A DNA stretch of 64,000 bases from Thermomonas sp. (GTDB lineage Bacteria; Pseudomonadota; Gammaproteobacteria; Xanthomonadales; Xanthomonadaceae): assembly GCF_023953935.1 (NCBI RefSeq), contig NZ_JAMLIW010000003.1, forward strand, positions 120,001 through 184,000. The letters run 5' to 3'. The translations under genes and the position numbers were made by a program. The notes beneath the pieces were generated by a model. The model did not search any database. It was not told the DNA's origin and saw only the letters and a program-made list of their open reading frames with translations. How positions within the stretch are numbered: the stretch's first letter is position 1; the number at the start of each line of letters is the position of its first letter. This document shows, one piece after another, positions 30,465 through 39,130 of the stretch.

Positions 30465-31838
30465 ATGCGCGTGCATTTCCACGGGGCGGCCGGCGACGTC
30501 ACCGGCTCAATGCATCTGGTCGAGGCGGCGGGGAAGCGGATCCTGATCGACTGTGGTCTGGTGCAGGGCAGCCCGGAGGCGGATGCGCGCAACTTCGCGC
30601 CGTTTCCGTTCGATCCGAAGGACCTCGATGCGCTGGTTCTGAGCCATGCCCACATCGACCACCTCGGGCGGGTGCCGCGGCTGTGCATGGACGGATTCCG
30701 CGGGCCGATCTTCACCCAGCGCGCCAGCGCCGATCTGCTGCCGATCATGCTGATGGATTCGGCCTCGCTGCAGGAGAATGAGGCCGAACGCGACAACCGC
30801 CGGCGCAAGCCAAATCAGCCCAAGGCGATGCCGCTGTACACCCGCGAAGATGTGCGCGAGGTGTTCTCGCAGGTGCGCCCGCTGCCGTATGCACAGCGCA
30901 CCGAAATCCTGCCCGGCGTCGAACTGGTTCTGCGCGATGCCGGCCACATCCTCGGTTCGGCCATCGTCGAAGTGTTCGCCGACGGCCGCAAGCTGGTGTT
31001 TTCCGGCGATCTCGGGATGCAGGGAACCCCCATCCTGCGCGACCCCGAGCCGGTGGCGCAGGCCGACCTGCTGCTGATGGAATCCACCTACGGCGATCGC
31101 AACCACCGCCAGCGGCACGATACCGTGCGCGAGCTCGGGGAGATTCTCGATGCGGCATGGAACGATCGCGGCAATGTCCTGATTCCGGCGTTTGCAGTCG
31201 GGCGCACGCAAGAACTTCTGTACTGGTTCGCCCGTCACTGGGACGACTGGGACATGGCGCGCTGGCGCATCTTCCTCGACAGTCCGATGGCCTCGAAGGT
31301 GGTGCAGGTCTATGACCGCCACCATGAATTGTTCGACGCCGAAGCACGCGAGGTCTGGCGCGGCACACCCAACCCGTTCCGGCTGCCGAACCTGCGGGTC
31401 ACCGAATCGGCCGAGGAGTCGATGGCGATCAATCGCATCCGCGGCGGCGCAATCGTGATCGCCGGCAATGGCATGGCCAACGGCGGGCGCATCCTGCATC
31501 ACATGCGGCAGAATCTGCCGCATCGACAGACCCGGATCATCTTCGTCGGATATCAGGCGCAGGGCACGATCGGGCGGCGTCTGGTCGAAGGGGCGCGGTG
31601 GGTGCGCATCCACGGTCACGACGTGCGTGTCAACGCACACCGGCACACGGTGGGCGGGCTGTCCGCGCATGCCGATCAGGCGGCGCTGCTGAATTGGTAT
31701 GCCGGATTCCAACCGTCGCCACCGGTCGCGCTGGTGCATGGCGAGGATCTGGCCCGCGAAGCGCTGGCGGGTGAAATCCACGAGCGCCACGGCGTCGAAG
31801 CCGTGCTGGTGCGGCCGGGAGACGTGCTGGAAGTTTGA
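30465..31838 (+). CDS. MBL-fold beta-CASP ribonuclease
   Basis: 457 residues with the metallo-beta-lactamase motif HAHIDH (61-66) preceded by LVLSHAH. Further ligands are in DAGHILGSAIVEV and the Asp in FSGDLG. Then comes the beta-CASP domain (FLDSPMASKVVQVY, IVIAGNGMANGGRILHH) and the C-terminal His motif VGGLSAHADQ. These proteins are zinc-dependent RNases related to CPSF-73; in bacteria they are usually annotated as RNA-processing hydrolases of unknown target. The length fits the short, tail-less type. It has no operon partner. Confidence 0.93.
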   Translation: MRVHFHGAAGDVTGSMHLVEAAGKRILIDCGLVQGSPEADARNFAPFPFDPKDLDALVLSHAHIDHLGRVPRLCMDGFRGPIFTQRASADLLPIMLMDSASLQENEAERDNRRRKPNQPKAMPLYTREDVREVFSQVRPLPYAQRTEILPGVELVLRDAGHILGSAIVEVFADGRKLVFSGDLGMQGTPILRDPEPVAQADLLLMESTYGDRNHRQRHDTVRELGEILDAAWNDRGNVLIPAFAVGRTQELLYWFARHWDDWDMARWRIFLDSPMASKVVQVYDRHHELFDAEAREVWRGTPNPFRLPNLRVTESAEESMAINRIRGGAIVIAGNGMANGGRILHHMRQNLPHRQTRIIFVGYQAQGTIGRRLVEGARWVRIHGHDVRVNAHRHTVGGLSAHADQAALLNWYAGFQPSPPVALVHGEDLAREALAGEIHERHGVEAVLVRPGDVLEV

Positions 31839-31971
31839 ACGCGGGCTGTCCTTGGCCACTCTGTCCGTTGGGCTGAAGGTATCGGTAATGACTGGTCGCG
31901 GGATCGGGGAAGCGCTGGGTTGTGGGTGTCCCTGTTCGCCTTGTGCGCTCGCCTGCGAGATGTAAATGGGA

Positions 31972-32003
31972 CTTGACCTTTCCATGATGTCAAGGTCAAG
32001 AAT
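31972..32003 (+). promoter_or_regulatory. MerR/CueR-type copper promoter of copA
   Basis: The near-palindrome CTTGACCTT-N11-AAGGTCAAG (31972-32000) is the classic MerR-family metal-regulator operator. A -35 TTGACC (31973-31978) and a -10 AAGAAT (31998-32003) are exactly 19 bp apart, the overlong spacing that needs a MerR activator to twist the DNA. It sits just upstream of copA. No intact MerR gene is present in the window, only a relic at 34354. Confidence 0.85.
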
Positions 32004-32029
32004 CGAAGCAAATCGACAAAGGAACCGGC

Positions 32030-34357
32030 GTGAATGACCATCTGCATCACCACGGCCATGCTGTGGGCGAACAGGCCCATGTGGGCATCATCTACACCTG
32101 TCCGATGCACCCCGAAGTGCGGCAGGATCATCCTGGCAACTGCCCCATATGTCACATGAACCTGGTTCCCGAGGGGCAGCCGGTTTCAGGCCACGATCAC
32201 CATGGCCATGCTGCGGGTGAGCAGGTCCCGGCATCCGCGGCTCAGCCGCCTCAGGAGGCCCCAGCGGGCACCACCTACACCTGCCCCATGCACCCGGAGA
32301 TCCGGCAGGACCATCCCGGCAACTGTCCAATCTGCGGCATGACATTGGAACCGGTGATACCGCTGGACGAGGAGGACAACAGCGAACTCATTGATTTCCA
32401 GCGCCGCTTCTGGTGGACGCTGCCGTTCACCGCCGTCGTCACCATCCTGGCCATGTTCGGTCACCGCCTCGGTTGGTTCGACATGCGAACTCAGACCTGG
32501 GTCGAACTGGTGCTGTCACTGCCCGTGGTGTTGTGGGCGGGTGTCCCCTTCTTCACGCGCTGCTGGCAGTCCATCATCAATCGCAGCCCCAATATGTGGA
32601 CGCTGATTGGCCTGGGCACCGGCGCCGCCTTTGCCTACAGCGTGGTCGCCACCCTCGCACCCGGTGTGTTTCCCGATTCGTTCGTGGCCCACGGCCGCGT
32701 CGCCGTCTATTTCGAGGCGGCCGTCGTGATCATCTCGCTGACCATGATGGGTCAGATCATCGAATTGAAGGCGCGCTCGCAGACTTCTGCGGCGATCAAG
32801 GCACTGCTCGGCCTGGCGCCCAAGACGGCACGCCGCATCAATGCCGACGGCAGCGAGGAGGACGTGCCGTTGAACCATGTCCACGTTGGCGACCTGCTGC
32901 GCGTGCGGCCCGGCGAGAAGGTGCCCGTCGATGGCGTGGTGGCCGAGGGCAGCAGCGCGGTCGATGAATCCATGCTGACCGGCGAACCAGTGCCGGTGAC
33001 CAAGCGCGTGGGCGACGGGCTGATCGGCGCCACGCTGAACACCAGTGGCGCACTGGTGATGCGTTCCGAGAAGGTCGGCGCCGCCACCATGCTGTCGCAG
33101 ATCGTGCAGATGGTGGCCAATGCCCAGCGATCGAAGGCGCCGATGCAGCGCATGGCCGATGTGGTGGCCGGCAGGTTCGTGGTTGTGGTGGTGCTGATCG
33201 CTATCGCGACTTTGTTCGTCTGGGGATTCTTCGGCCCCGAGCCGAGCTGGGTGTTTGGCCTGATCAACGCCGTGGCGGTGCTGATCATTGCGTGCCCGTG
33301 TGCGCTGGGCCTGGCTACTCCGATGTCCGTGATGGTCGCCACCGGCCGCGCGGCCACGCAGGGGATTTTGTTCCGCGACGCCAGCGCCATCGAGAAGATG
33401 CGCGAGGTGGATACGCTGATCGTGGATAAGACCGGCACCCTGACCGAAGGCAAGCCGGCCTTCGACACTGCCGTCGCGGCCCCGGGCTACAAGGCTGACG
33501 AGGTGCTCCGTCTGGCCGCCAGCCTGGACCAGGGCAGCGAGCACCCGCTGGCAGATGCCATTGTTCGCGCCGCCCGGGACAAGGGGCTGGCGTTGAGCAA
33601 GGCCGACGACTTCGAATCGGGCAGTGGTATCGGCGTGCGCGGCACGATCGAAGGCAAGCGCCTGGCGCTGGGCAACACCGCCTTGATGCAGCAGGAGAGC
33701 GTCGCCACCGATGCGCTCAAGACGGACGCCGAGCGCTTGCGCGGCGAGGGCGGTAGTGTGATGCACTTGGCCGTGGATGGCCGGTTGGCCGGCATCCTGG
33801 CCGTCACCGACCCGATCAAGGCAACCACGGCTGACGCCATCAAGACGCTGCACGACAGCGGCCTGCGCATCGTCATGGCGACGGGCGACGGCTTGACCAC
33901 GGCTAAGGCGGTGGGTGCCAAGCTCCACATCGACGAAGTGCACGGCGAAGTCAAACCGGCCGACAAGCTGGCCCTAGTGGAGCGGCTGCAGAAGGAGGGG
34001 CACATCGTCGCCATGGCCGGCGATGGCATCAATGATGCACCGGCTCTGGCCAAGGCCGACGTGGGCATTGCCATGGGCACCGGCACCGACGTGGCGATGA
34101 ACAGCGGACAGATCACCCTGGTCAAGGGTGATCTGCGCGGCATCGTCGCCGCGCGCGATATCTCCATCGATACGGTGCGCAACATGCGCCAGAACCTGGG
34201 GTTCGCCTTCGTCTACAACGGCATCGGCGTGCCGATCGCAGCCGGGCTGTTGTACCCCTTCACCAGTTGGTTGCTGTCGCCCATGATCGCGGCGCTGGCG
34301 ATGAGCCTGAGCTCGGCTTCGGTGGTATTCAATGCGCTGCGGTTGCGGCACGCCTAG
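32030..34357 (+). CDS. copA: Copper-translocating P1B-type ATPase with tandem N-terminal heavy-metal-binding domains
   Basis: 775 residues. The GTG start at 32030 follows AAAGGA. Unlike classic CopA it has no CxxC HMA domain; instead two near-identical His/Cys-rich modules (YTCPMHPE...GNCPIC-M, about 21-50 and 82-112) with His-rich linkers. The P-type core follows: AVD...TGEP actuator (near 315), CPC in [11 protein letters not shown] (near 420), DKTGT (near 465), and GDGIND (near 663). CPC implies Cu(I)/Ag(I) export. The duplicated heavy-metal module resembles SilP/CopF-type pumps. The MerR-type promoter upstream fits copper induction. Confidence 0.95.
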   Translation: MNDHLHHHGHAVGEQAHVGIIYTCPMHPEVRQDHPGNCPICHMNLVPEGQPVSGHDHHGHAAGEQVPASAAQPPQEAPAGTTYTCPMHPEIRQDHPGNCPICGMTLEPVIPLDEEDNSELIDFQRRFWWTLPFTAVVTILAMFGHRLGWFDMRTQTWVELVLSLPVVLWAGVPFFTRCWQSIINRSPNMWTLIGLGTGAAFAYSVVATLAPGVFPDSFVAHGRVAVYFEAAVVIISLTMMGQIIELKARSQTSAAIKALLGLAPKTARRINADGSEEDVPLNHVHVGDLLRVRPGEKVPVDGVVAEGSSAVDESMLTGEPVPVTKRVGDGLIGATLNTSGALVMRSEKVGAATMLSQIVQMVANAQRSKAPMQRMADVVAGRFVVVVVLIAIATLFVWGFFGPEPSWVFGLINAVAVLIIACPCALGLATPMSVMVATGRAATQGILFRDASAIEKMREVDTLIVDKTGTLTEGKPAFDTAVAAPGYKADEVLRLAASLDQGSEHPLADAIVRAARDKGLALSKADDFESGSGIGVRGTIEGKRLALGNTALMQQESVATDALKTDAERLRGEGGSVMHLAVDGRLAGILAVTDPIKATTADAIKTLHDSGLRIVMATGDGLTTAKAVGAKLHIDEVHGEVKPADKLALVERLQKEGHIVAMAGDGINDAPALAKADVGIAMGTGTDVAMNSGQITLVKGDLRGIVAARDISIDTVRNMRQNLGFAFVYNGIGVPIAAGLLYPFTSWLLSPMIAALAMSLSSASVVFNALRLRHA

Positions 34358-34521
34358 CGCGAACTACCTTCCCGGTTCATCCCGTCAGCCCAACGCAAGC
34401 TCGCAGACGCACGGATGCCTGCAACTGATCTGCCCAAGCCCAATTCAGGTACAATGCCAAGGTTCTGCGCACGGCGGATCGTTTTCCCGGTCACGCCCGC
34501 CGCCTTTGCGGCCTGCTTCAC
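34354..34521 (-). pseudogene. Decayed MerR-family (CueR-like) regulator
   Basis: On the strand opposite copA, a GTG-started 55-codon frame begins VKQAAKAAGVTGKTIR, which matches the helix-turn-helix opening of MerR regulators (usual form IGEAAKASGVSAKTIRYYE). The next residues jump to RRAQNLG, which in CueR-like proteins comes about 30 residues later. Beyond that the match continues better in another frame (WADQ...ASVR, compare LW-DRSRASADV). This reads as an internal deletion plus frameshift. A cueR next to copA is the usual arrangement. The chance of coincidence is modest because only 16 residues match well. Confidence 0.5.
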
Positions 34522-34656
34522 CCCCACGCCTTTCGTCGCGCAGACGCGGCTCGGAGTCCCGTTGCCGTGACATCTGCCGACCCGCGCTCGGTTTTCGGGA
34601 AGCGTGCGGGCCTGCCCGTGCTTGTGCACGGTTTGCAACCTTTGGAGCAAGACAAC

Positions 34657-36021
34657 ATGACGTTCGAACAACTTGGCGTCGCGCCGGCCCTGCTGCGCGC
34701 GTTGGCCGACTGCGGCTATGCCACCCCCACGCCGATTCAGCAGCAGGCCATCCCGCTGGTCCTGGCCGGCCATGACGTGCTGGGCGGCGCCCAGACCGGC
34801 ACCGGCAAGACCGCCGCGTTCGGCCTGCCGCTGTTGCAGAAATTGGCAGCGCTTCCCAAACCCGAAGGCCTGCACCGTCCGCGCGTGCTGGTGCTGACCC
34901 CGACGCGCGAGCTGGCGGTGCAGGTGGGCGAGAGCCTGCGCAGCTATGCCAAATACCTGCGTCTGAATGTCAGCACGCTGTTCGGCGGGGTGGGCATGCA
35001 GCCGCAGCTGGATGCCTTCCGCCGCGGGGTGGACGTGCTGGTGGCCTGCCCGGGCCGGCTGATCGACCATCTCGACCGCGGCAGCTGCAAGCTCGGCGAC
35101 GTGCAGATGCTGGTGCTGGACGAGGCTGATCGCATGCTCGACATGGGCTTTCTGCCGTCGATCAAGCGGATCATGAAGCACGTTCCGCAGCAGCGTCAGA
35201 CGCTGCTGTTTTCGGCCACGTTCGAGCCGCGCATCAAGGCGCTGGCGCTGGAGTTCATGCGCGAGCCGAAGCAGGTGCAGGTGGCGGCGCAGAACTCGGT
35301 GGTGGAAACCATCACCCATCGCGCGATCCCGGTTGATTCCGCGCGCAAGCGTGATCTGCTGATCGACCTGTTGGCCCAGCGTTATACCGAGCAGGTGCTG
35401 GTGTTCGGCAAGACCAAGCACGGCTGCAACCGGCTCGCCGAGCAGTTGGAGAAGGCCGGGTTGCCGGCGCTGGCGATCCACGGCAACAAGAGCCAGAACG
35501 CGCGCCAGAAGGCGCTGAACGAATTCAAGTCGGGCAAGACCCGGATTCTGGTGGCCACCGACGTGGCGGCACGCGGGTTGGACATTCCCGACCTGCCGCT
35601 GGTGATCAACCACGATCTGCCGATGGTGCCGGAGGACTATATCCACCGCATCGGTCGCACTGGCCGCAACGGCGCCACCGGCGAAGCGATTTCATTGGTG
35701 TCGCCGGACGAGGCCAGCCTGCTGCGCCAGATCCAGAAGGTGCTCGGCCGCGAGATCGCGATGGAAGCCGTGCCGGGCTTCGAGCCTTCGCGCGCCATCC
35801 GCAGTGATGCCAAGCCGTTTGACGCCGCCCCGCGCGGACCGCGCCCGGCGCGCAATCGCCGCCCGCACGGCAAGCCGCGCAGCGTCGAGGCACACGCGCA
35901 CACCGGCCCCAAACCGGCGCGCGATGGCCAACGCAGCGGGCAGCGTGACGGTCAGCGCAACGGGCAGCGCGACGGGCAGCGCAGCGGCCAGCAGCAGGGC
36001 CACCGCCGCGGCGCACGCTGA
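34657..36021 (+). CDS. rhlE: DEAD-box ATP-dependent RNA helicase
   Basis: 454 residues of the RhlE type. N-terminal Q motif TPTPIQQQAIP, Walker A AQTGTGKT (46-53), PTRELA, DEAD in VLDEADRMLD (near 153), SAT, then the second RecA domain with ATDVAARGLDIPDL and HRIGRTGR. The C-terminal tail (about 390-454) is basic and ends in repeated GQRDGQRNGQ-type units, probably RNA-binding. ATG 34657 follows GGAG; an upstream frame to 34567 lacks a ribosome-binding site and crosses a hairpin (34616-34631). It acts in ribosome assembly and RNA turnover. Confidence 0.92.
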   Translation: MTFEQLGVAPALLRALADCGYATPTPIQQQAIPLVLAGHDVLGGAQTGTGKTAAFGLPLLQKLAALPKPEGLHRPRVLVLTPTRELAVQVGESLRSYAKYLRLNVSTLFGGVGMQPQLDAFRRGVDVLVACPGRLIDHLDRGSCKLGDVQMLVLDEADRMLDMGFLPSIKRIMKHVPQQRQTLLFSATFEPRIKALALEFMREPKQVQVAAQNSVVETITHRAIPVDSARKRDLLIDLLAQRYTEQVLVFGKTKHGCNRLAEQLEKAGLPALAIHGNKSQNARQKALNEFKSGKTRILVATDVAARGLDIPDLPLVINHDLPMVPEDYIHRIGRTGRNGATGEAISLVSPDEASLLRQIQKVLGREIAMEAVPGFEPSRAIRSDAKPFDAAPRGPRPARNRRPHGKPRSVEAHAHTGPKPARDGQRSGQRDGQRNGQRDGQRSGQQQGHRRGAR

Positions 36022-36124
36022 AGCGTGGCCGCAGCGGCGCAGTTGGCCGCGTGATGACCCGGAGCTTGCGCGCTTCGTGCTAGCCTCGCGCGCCGACGGT
36101 GGCATCACGACAGGTTGACGACGC

Positions 36125-37786
36125 ATGGCAAGTGCATTGACCCAGACCCGGCCCGGCCCTTGGTGGCGGCCGTGGCTGTCGGCCGAAGCGCTGATCCTGG
36201 CGGTCAGCGGGTACTGCCTGCTGGTGCTCAACGGGCCGTTCTGGGACGGCGTGCGTGCGGCCACCGATTCGTCCCGGGTCCTGCTGTCGCTGGGCGTGGC
36301 GGTGTTCGCGCTCAATGCCTTCCTGCTCGGCCTGCTGAGCTGGGGCCGGGTGGCGCGGCCGGTCCTGGCCGTGGTGCTGGTGGTCAGCGCGCTGGCGCAC
36401 TGGTACATGACCCGCTATGCGGTGGTGTTCGATGCGGAAATGATCCGCAACGTGCTGCACACCGATGTGGCCGAAAGTCGTGAACTGATCTCGCTGCGGA
36501 TGCTGTTGCACGTCCTGCTGCTGGGCGTGCTCCCGGCGGCATTGGTGCTGCTGGCGCGCACCCGCAAGCGCACGTTCGGGCGCGGGTTGCTGGTGCACGG
36601 CGGCTTCCTGGCCGCGACCCTGCTGCTGACCGTGACCGCCGTGCTGGCCTCGTCGCAGGGCGTGTTTTCGTTGATGCGCGCGCACAAGGCGCTGCGCTAC
36701 CAGATCACCCCGGGCAACTATCTGGTCGGACTGGTCAACGTGGCCAAGCCGTCGAAGAAAAGCGGCCCGCTGCGGGTCGTGGGCGCGGATGCGGTGCGCC
36801 CGCCCGCGGCCAAGGCGCGCGCGCCGCGGCTGCTGGTGCTGGTGGTGGGTGAAACCGTGCGCGCGGGCAATTGGGGCTTGAACGGCTATGCCCGCCGGAC
36901 CACGCCGGAGCTCGCCGCGCGCGGGGTGGTGAATTTCACCGACGTGCGCGCCTGCGGCACCAGTACCGAAGTCTCGCTGCCGTGCATGTTCTCGGTGCAG
37001 GGGCGCGAACACTACGATCGTGATGCCATCCGTGGCTCCGAATCACTGCTCGACGTGGCCGCGCGCGCCGGCGTGGGCGTGCTCTGGCGCGACAACCAGT
37101 CCGGCTGCAAGGGCGTGTGCGCGCGGGTGCCGTCGCACACGATGGGCCCGCAGGATGCCGCCACTCTGTGCGCGGCTGGGCGCTGCTTCGACGAAATCCT
37201 GCTGGCCGGGCTGGCTGAAAAAATCGCAGCGCAGCCTGGCGATGCGCTGATCGTCCTGCACATGCTGGGCAACCACGGGCCGAATTACTTCGAGCGCTAT
37301 CCGCCCGCGTTCGAACGCTGGACGCCGGTCTGCCGCACCGCCGAGCTGAGCCGATGCACGCAGGCCGAAGTGGTCAATGCCTACGACAACGCGATCCTCT
37401 ATTCCGATGCCGTGCTCGGGCGCCTGATCGACCTGCTCAAGAACCAGCGCAGCCACGATGCGGCGATGCTGTACGTGTCCGACCACGGTGAATCGCTGGG
37501 CGAATACGGCCTGTTCCTGCACGGCGCGCCGTATTCGATCGCGCCCAGGCAGCAGCTCGACGTGCCGATGGTGCTGTGGCTGTCGCCGCAGTTTGCAGCC
37601 GATGCCGGACTCGACGAAACCTGCCTGCGGGCAGCAGCGCGCAAGCCGGCCAGCCACGACAACCTGTTCTCGACCGTGCTGGGCGTGTTCGACGTGCGCA
37701 CGAAGGTGTACCGACGCGACCGCGACCTGTTGGCCGGTTGCCGCACGCAACCGGTGGCGGCCGCGGATCCACCCCGTATCCCGTAG
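36125..37786 (+). CDS. eptA: Lipid A phosphoethanolamine transferase (EptA family)
   Basis: 553 residues. Five N-terminal membrane helices (within residues 15-190) are followed by a periplasmic sulfatase-fold domain. The zinc and catalytic residues are intact: VVGETVRAGNWGLNGY (Glu ligand), the nucleophile Thr in CGTSTEVSLPC (near 280), and SDHGESLGE plus FLHGAPY. Several conserved Cys pairs (GCKGVC, ACGTSTE...C) fit the family's disulfides. The enzyme transfers phosphoethanolamine from phosphatidylethanolamine to lipid A in the outer leaflet of the inner membrane. No PmrAB-type regulator is adjacent. Confidence 0.93.
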   Translation: MASALTQTRPGPWWRPWLSAEALILAVSGYCLLVLNGPFWDGVRAATDSSRVLLSLGVAVFALNAFLLGLLSWGRVARPVLAVVLVVSALAHWYMTRYAVVFDAEMIRNVLHTDVAESRELISLRMLLHVLLLGVLPAALVLLARTRKRTFGRGLLVHGGFLAATLLLTVTAVLASSQGVFSLMRAHKALRYQITPGNYLVGLVNVAKPSKKSGPLRVVGADAVRPPAAKARAPRLLVLVVGETVRAGNWGLNGYARRTTPELAARGVVNFTDVRACGTSTEVSLPCMFSVQGREHYDRDAIRGSESLLDVAARAGVGVLWRDNQSGCKGVCARVPSHTMGPQDAATLCAAGRCFDEILLAGLAEKIAAQPGDALIVLHMLGNHGPNYFERYPPAFERWTPVCRTAELSRCTQAEVVNAYDNAILYSDAVLGRLIDLLKNQRSHDAAMLYVSDHGESLGEYGLFLHGAPYSIAPRQQLDVPMVLWLSPQFAADAGLDETCLRAAARKPASHDNLFSTVLGVFDVRTKVYRRDRDLLAGCRTQPVAAADPPRIP

Positions 37787-37828
37787 GAGCACCGAGGCCG
37801 CAGGCCGAGGGGCGCGAGAGTCTTTCTG

Positions 37829-39130
37829 TCAGCCCAGCAACCCGCGCACCTTGCGCAGCGCGGCGATGAACGCCTCGATTTCGGCGTGGGTGTTGTAGTA
37901 GGCGAGCGAAGCGCGGCAGGTGGTGCCCACGCCCAGCCATTGCAGCAGCGGGTGCGCGCAGTGCTGGCCGGAACGCACCGCCACCCCTTCCAGGTCGAGC
38001 AGGGTGGCCAGGTCGTGGGAATGGGTGCCGTCGATGGCGAAGCTGATCACGGCAGCCTTTTCCGGCGCGGTGCCGAAGATGCGCAGGCCGTCGATCTTCA
38101 GCAGCTCTTCGGTGGCGTGCGCCAGCAGCTCCTGCTCGCGCGCGGCGATATTGGCCAGACCGATCGCATCGAGATAATCGCTGGCGGCGCCGAGCCCGAC
38201 CGCGCCGGCGATATTGGGGGTGCCGGCTTCGAAGCGGTGCGGCGGGTCGTTGAACACGCTGCCTTCGAAGCGCACTTCCTTGATCATCTCGCCGCCGCCG
38301 AGGAAGGGCGGCATCGCCGCGAGGTGCTCGCGCCTGGCCCACAGCAGCCCGGTGCCGGTAGGGCCGCCCATCTTGTGGCCGGTGGCGGCGTAGAAATCGC
38401 AGCCGATCGCGGCGATGTCCACCGCCATGTGCGGTGCCGCCTGCGAGCCGTCGACCACGCTGACGATGCCGCGTTTGGCGGCCTCCCTGCAGATCGCGGC
38501 GACCGGATTGATGGTGCCCAGCACGTTGCTGACGTGGGTCACGCCCAGCAGCTTGACCTCGGGGGTCATTTTCGCGAACAGGCCGTCAAGATCGAGGCTG
38601 CCGTCCGGCCGCAGTTCGGCCACCTTGAGCACGGCGCCGGTGCGCTGGGCAATCAGCTGCCAGGGCACGATGTTGGCGTGGTGCTCCATCCGCGTCACCA
38701 GGATGGCATCGCCCGGTTGCAGTCGCGGCAGCGCGAACGAATATGCCACCAGATTGAGCGCGAAGGTGGTGCCGCTGCACAGCACCAGCTCGTCGGCGCG
38801 GATGTGGAAGTGGCGGGCCAGGGTGGCGCGCGCGCCTTCGTAGGCCTCGGTGGCCTCGTTGCCCAGCGCGTGCACGGCGCGGCTGACGTTGGCGTTGTGG
38901 CGACGGTAGAACTCGGCGGTGGCTTCGATCACGCAGGCCGGTTTCTGGCCGGTGTTGGCGCTATCGAAATAGATCAGCGGCTTGCCGTGGACCTCGCGCT
39001 CGAGGATCGGGAAATCGGCGCGCACGCGCGTCCAGTCGATGTCCGCCGCAGCCATATCCGTTCGTGGAGAGCCCCCTTCCGTTCGTGGTGAGCCTGTCGA
39101 ACCATGAACGGAAGGCCGTGGCGTAATCAT
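37829..39130 (-). CDS. sufS: SUF cysteine desulfurase SufS
   Basis: PLP-dependent enzyme that takes sulfur from cysteine for Fe-S assembly. The PLP lysine is in ATGHKMGGPTGTG and the active Cys in RSGQHCAHPLLQ. Two starts are possible: ATG 39130, which overlaps the sufD stop (ATGA) and gives 433 residues with a 25-residue extension (ITPRPSVHGSTG...), or ATG 39055 giving a normal 408. The extension is encoded by a REP-like repeat, so it was probably added by insertion. No SufE or SufU partner is in the window. Confidence 0.93.
   Translation of the reverse strand: MITPRPSVHGSTGSPRTEGGSPRTDMAAADIDWTRVRADFPILEREVHGKPLIYFDSANTGQKPACVIEATAEFYRRHNANVSRAVHALGNEATEAYEGARATLARHFHIRADELVLCSGTTFALNLVAYSFALPRLQPGDAILVTRMEHHANIVPWQLIAQRTGAVLKVAELRPDGSLDLDGLFAKMTPEVKLLGVTHVSNVLGTINPVAAICREAAKRGIVSVVDGSQAAPHMAVDIAAIGCDFYAATGHKMGGPTGTGLLWARREHLAAMPPFLGGGEMIKEVRFEGSVFNDPPHRFEAGTPNIAGAVGLGAASDYLDAIGLANIAAREQELLAHATEELLKIDGLRIFGTAPEKAAVISFAIDGTHSHDLATLLDLEGVAVRSGQHCAHPLLQWLGVGTTCRASLAYYNTHAEIEAFIAALRKVRGLLG
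39058..39111. repeat. REP-like repeat at the sufD/sufS junction
   Basis: Palindromic segment CCGTTCGTGG...CCATGAACGG (39079-39111) with a preceding partial copy CCGTTCGTGGAGAGC (39058-). The central GTGAGCCTGTCGAAC is the same core as in the 12301-12454 cluster. It lies within the possible 5' end of sufS and is readable in frame. Confidence 0.85.

Noticed and set aside
30003..30482. A minus-strand frame of 159 codons in the 29811-30464 island
   Set aside because: Arg/Pro-rich translation of repeat DNA without a start signal; probably the source of spurious hypothetical proteins in databases.
34567..34656. Earlier start for rhlE
   Set aside because: No ribosome-binding site; the hairpin at 34616-34631 and the Q-motif distance favour ATG 34657.
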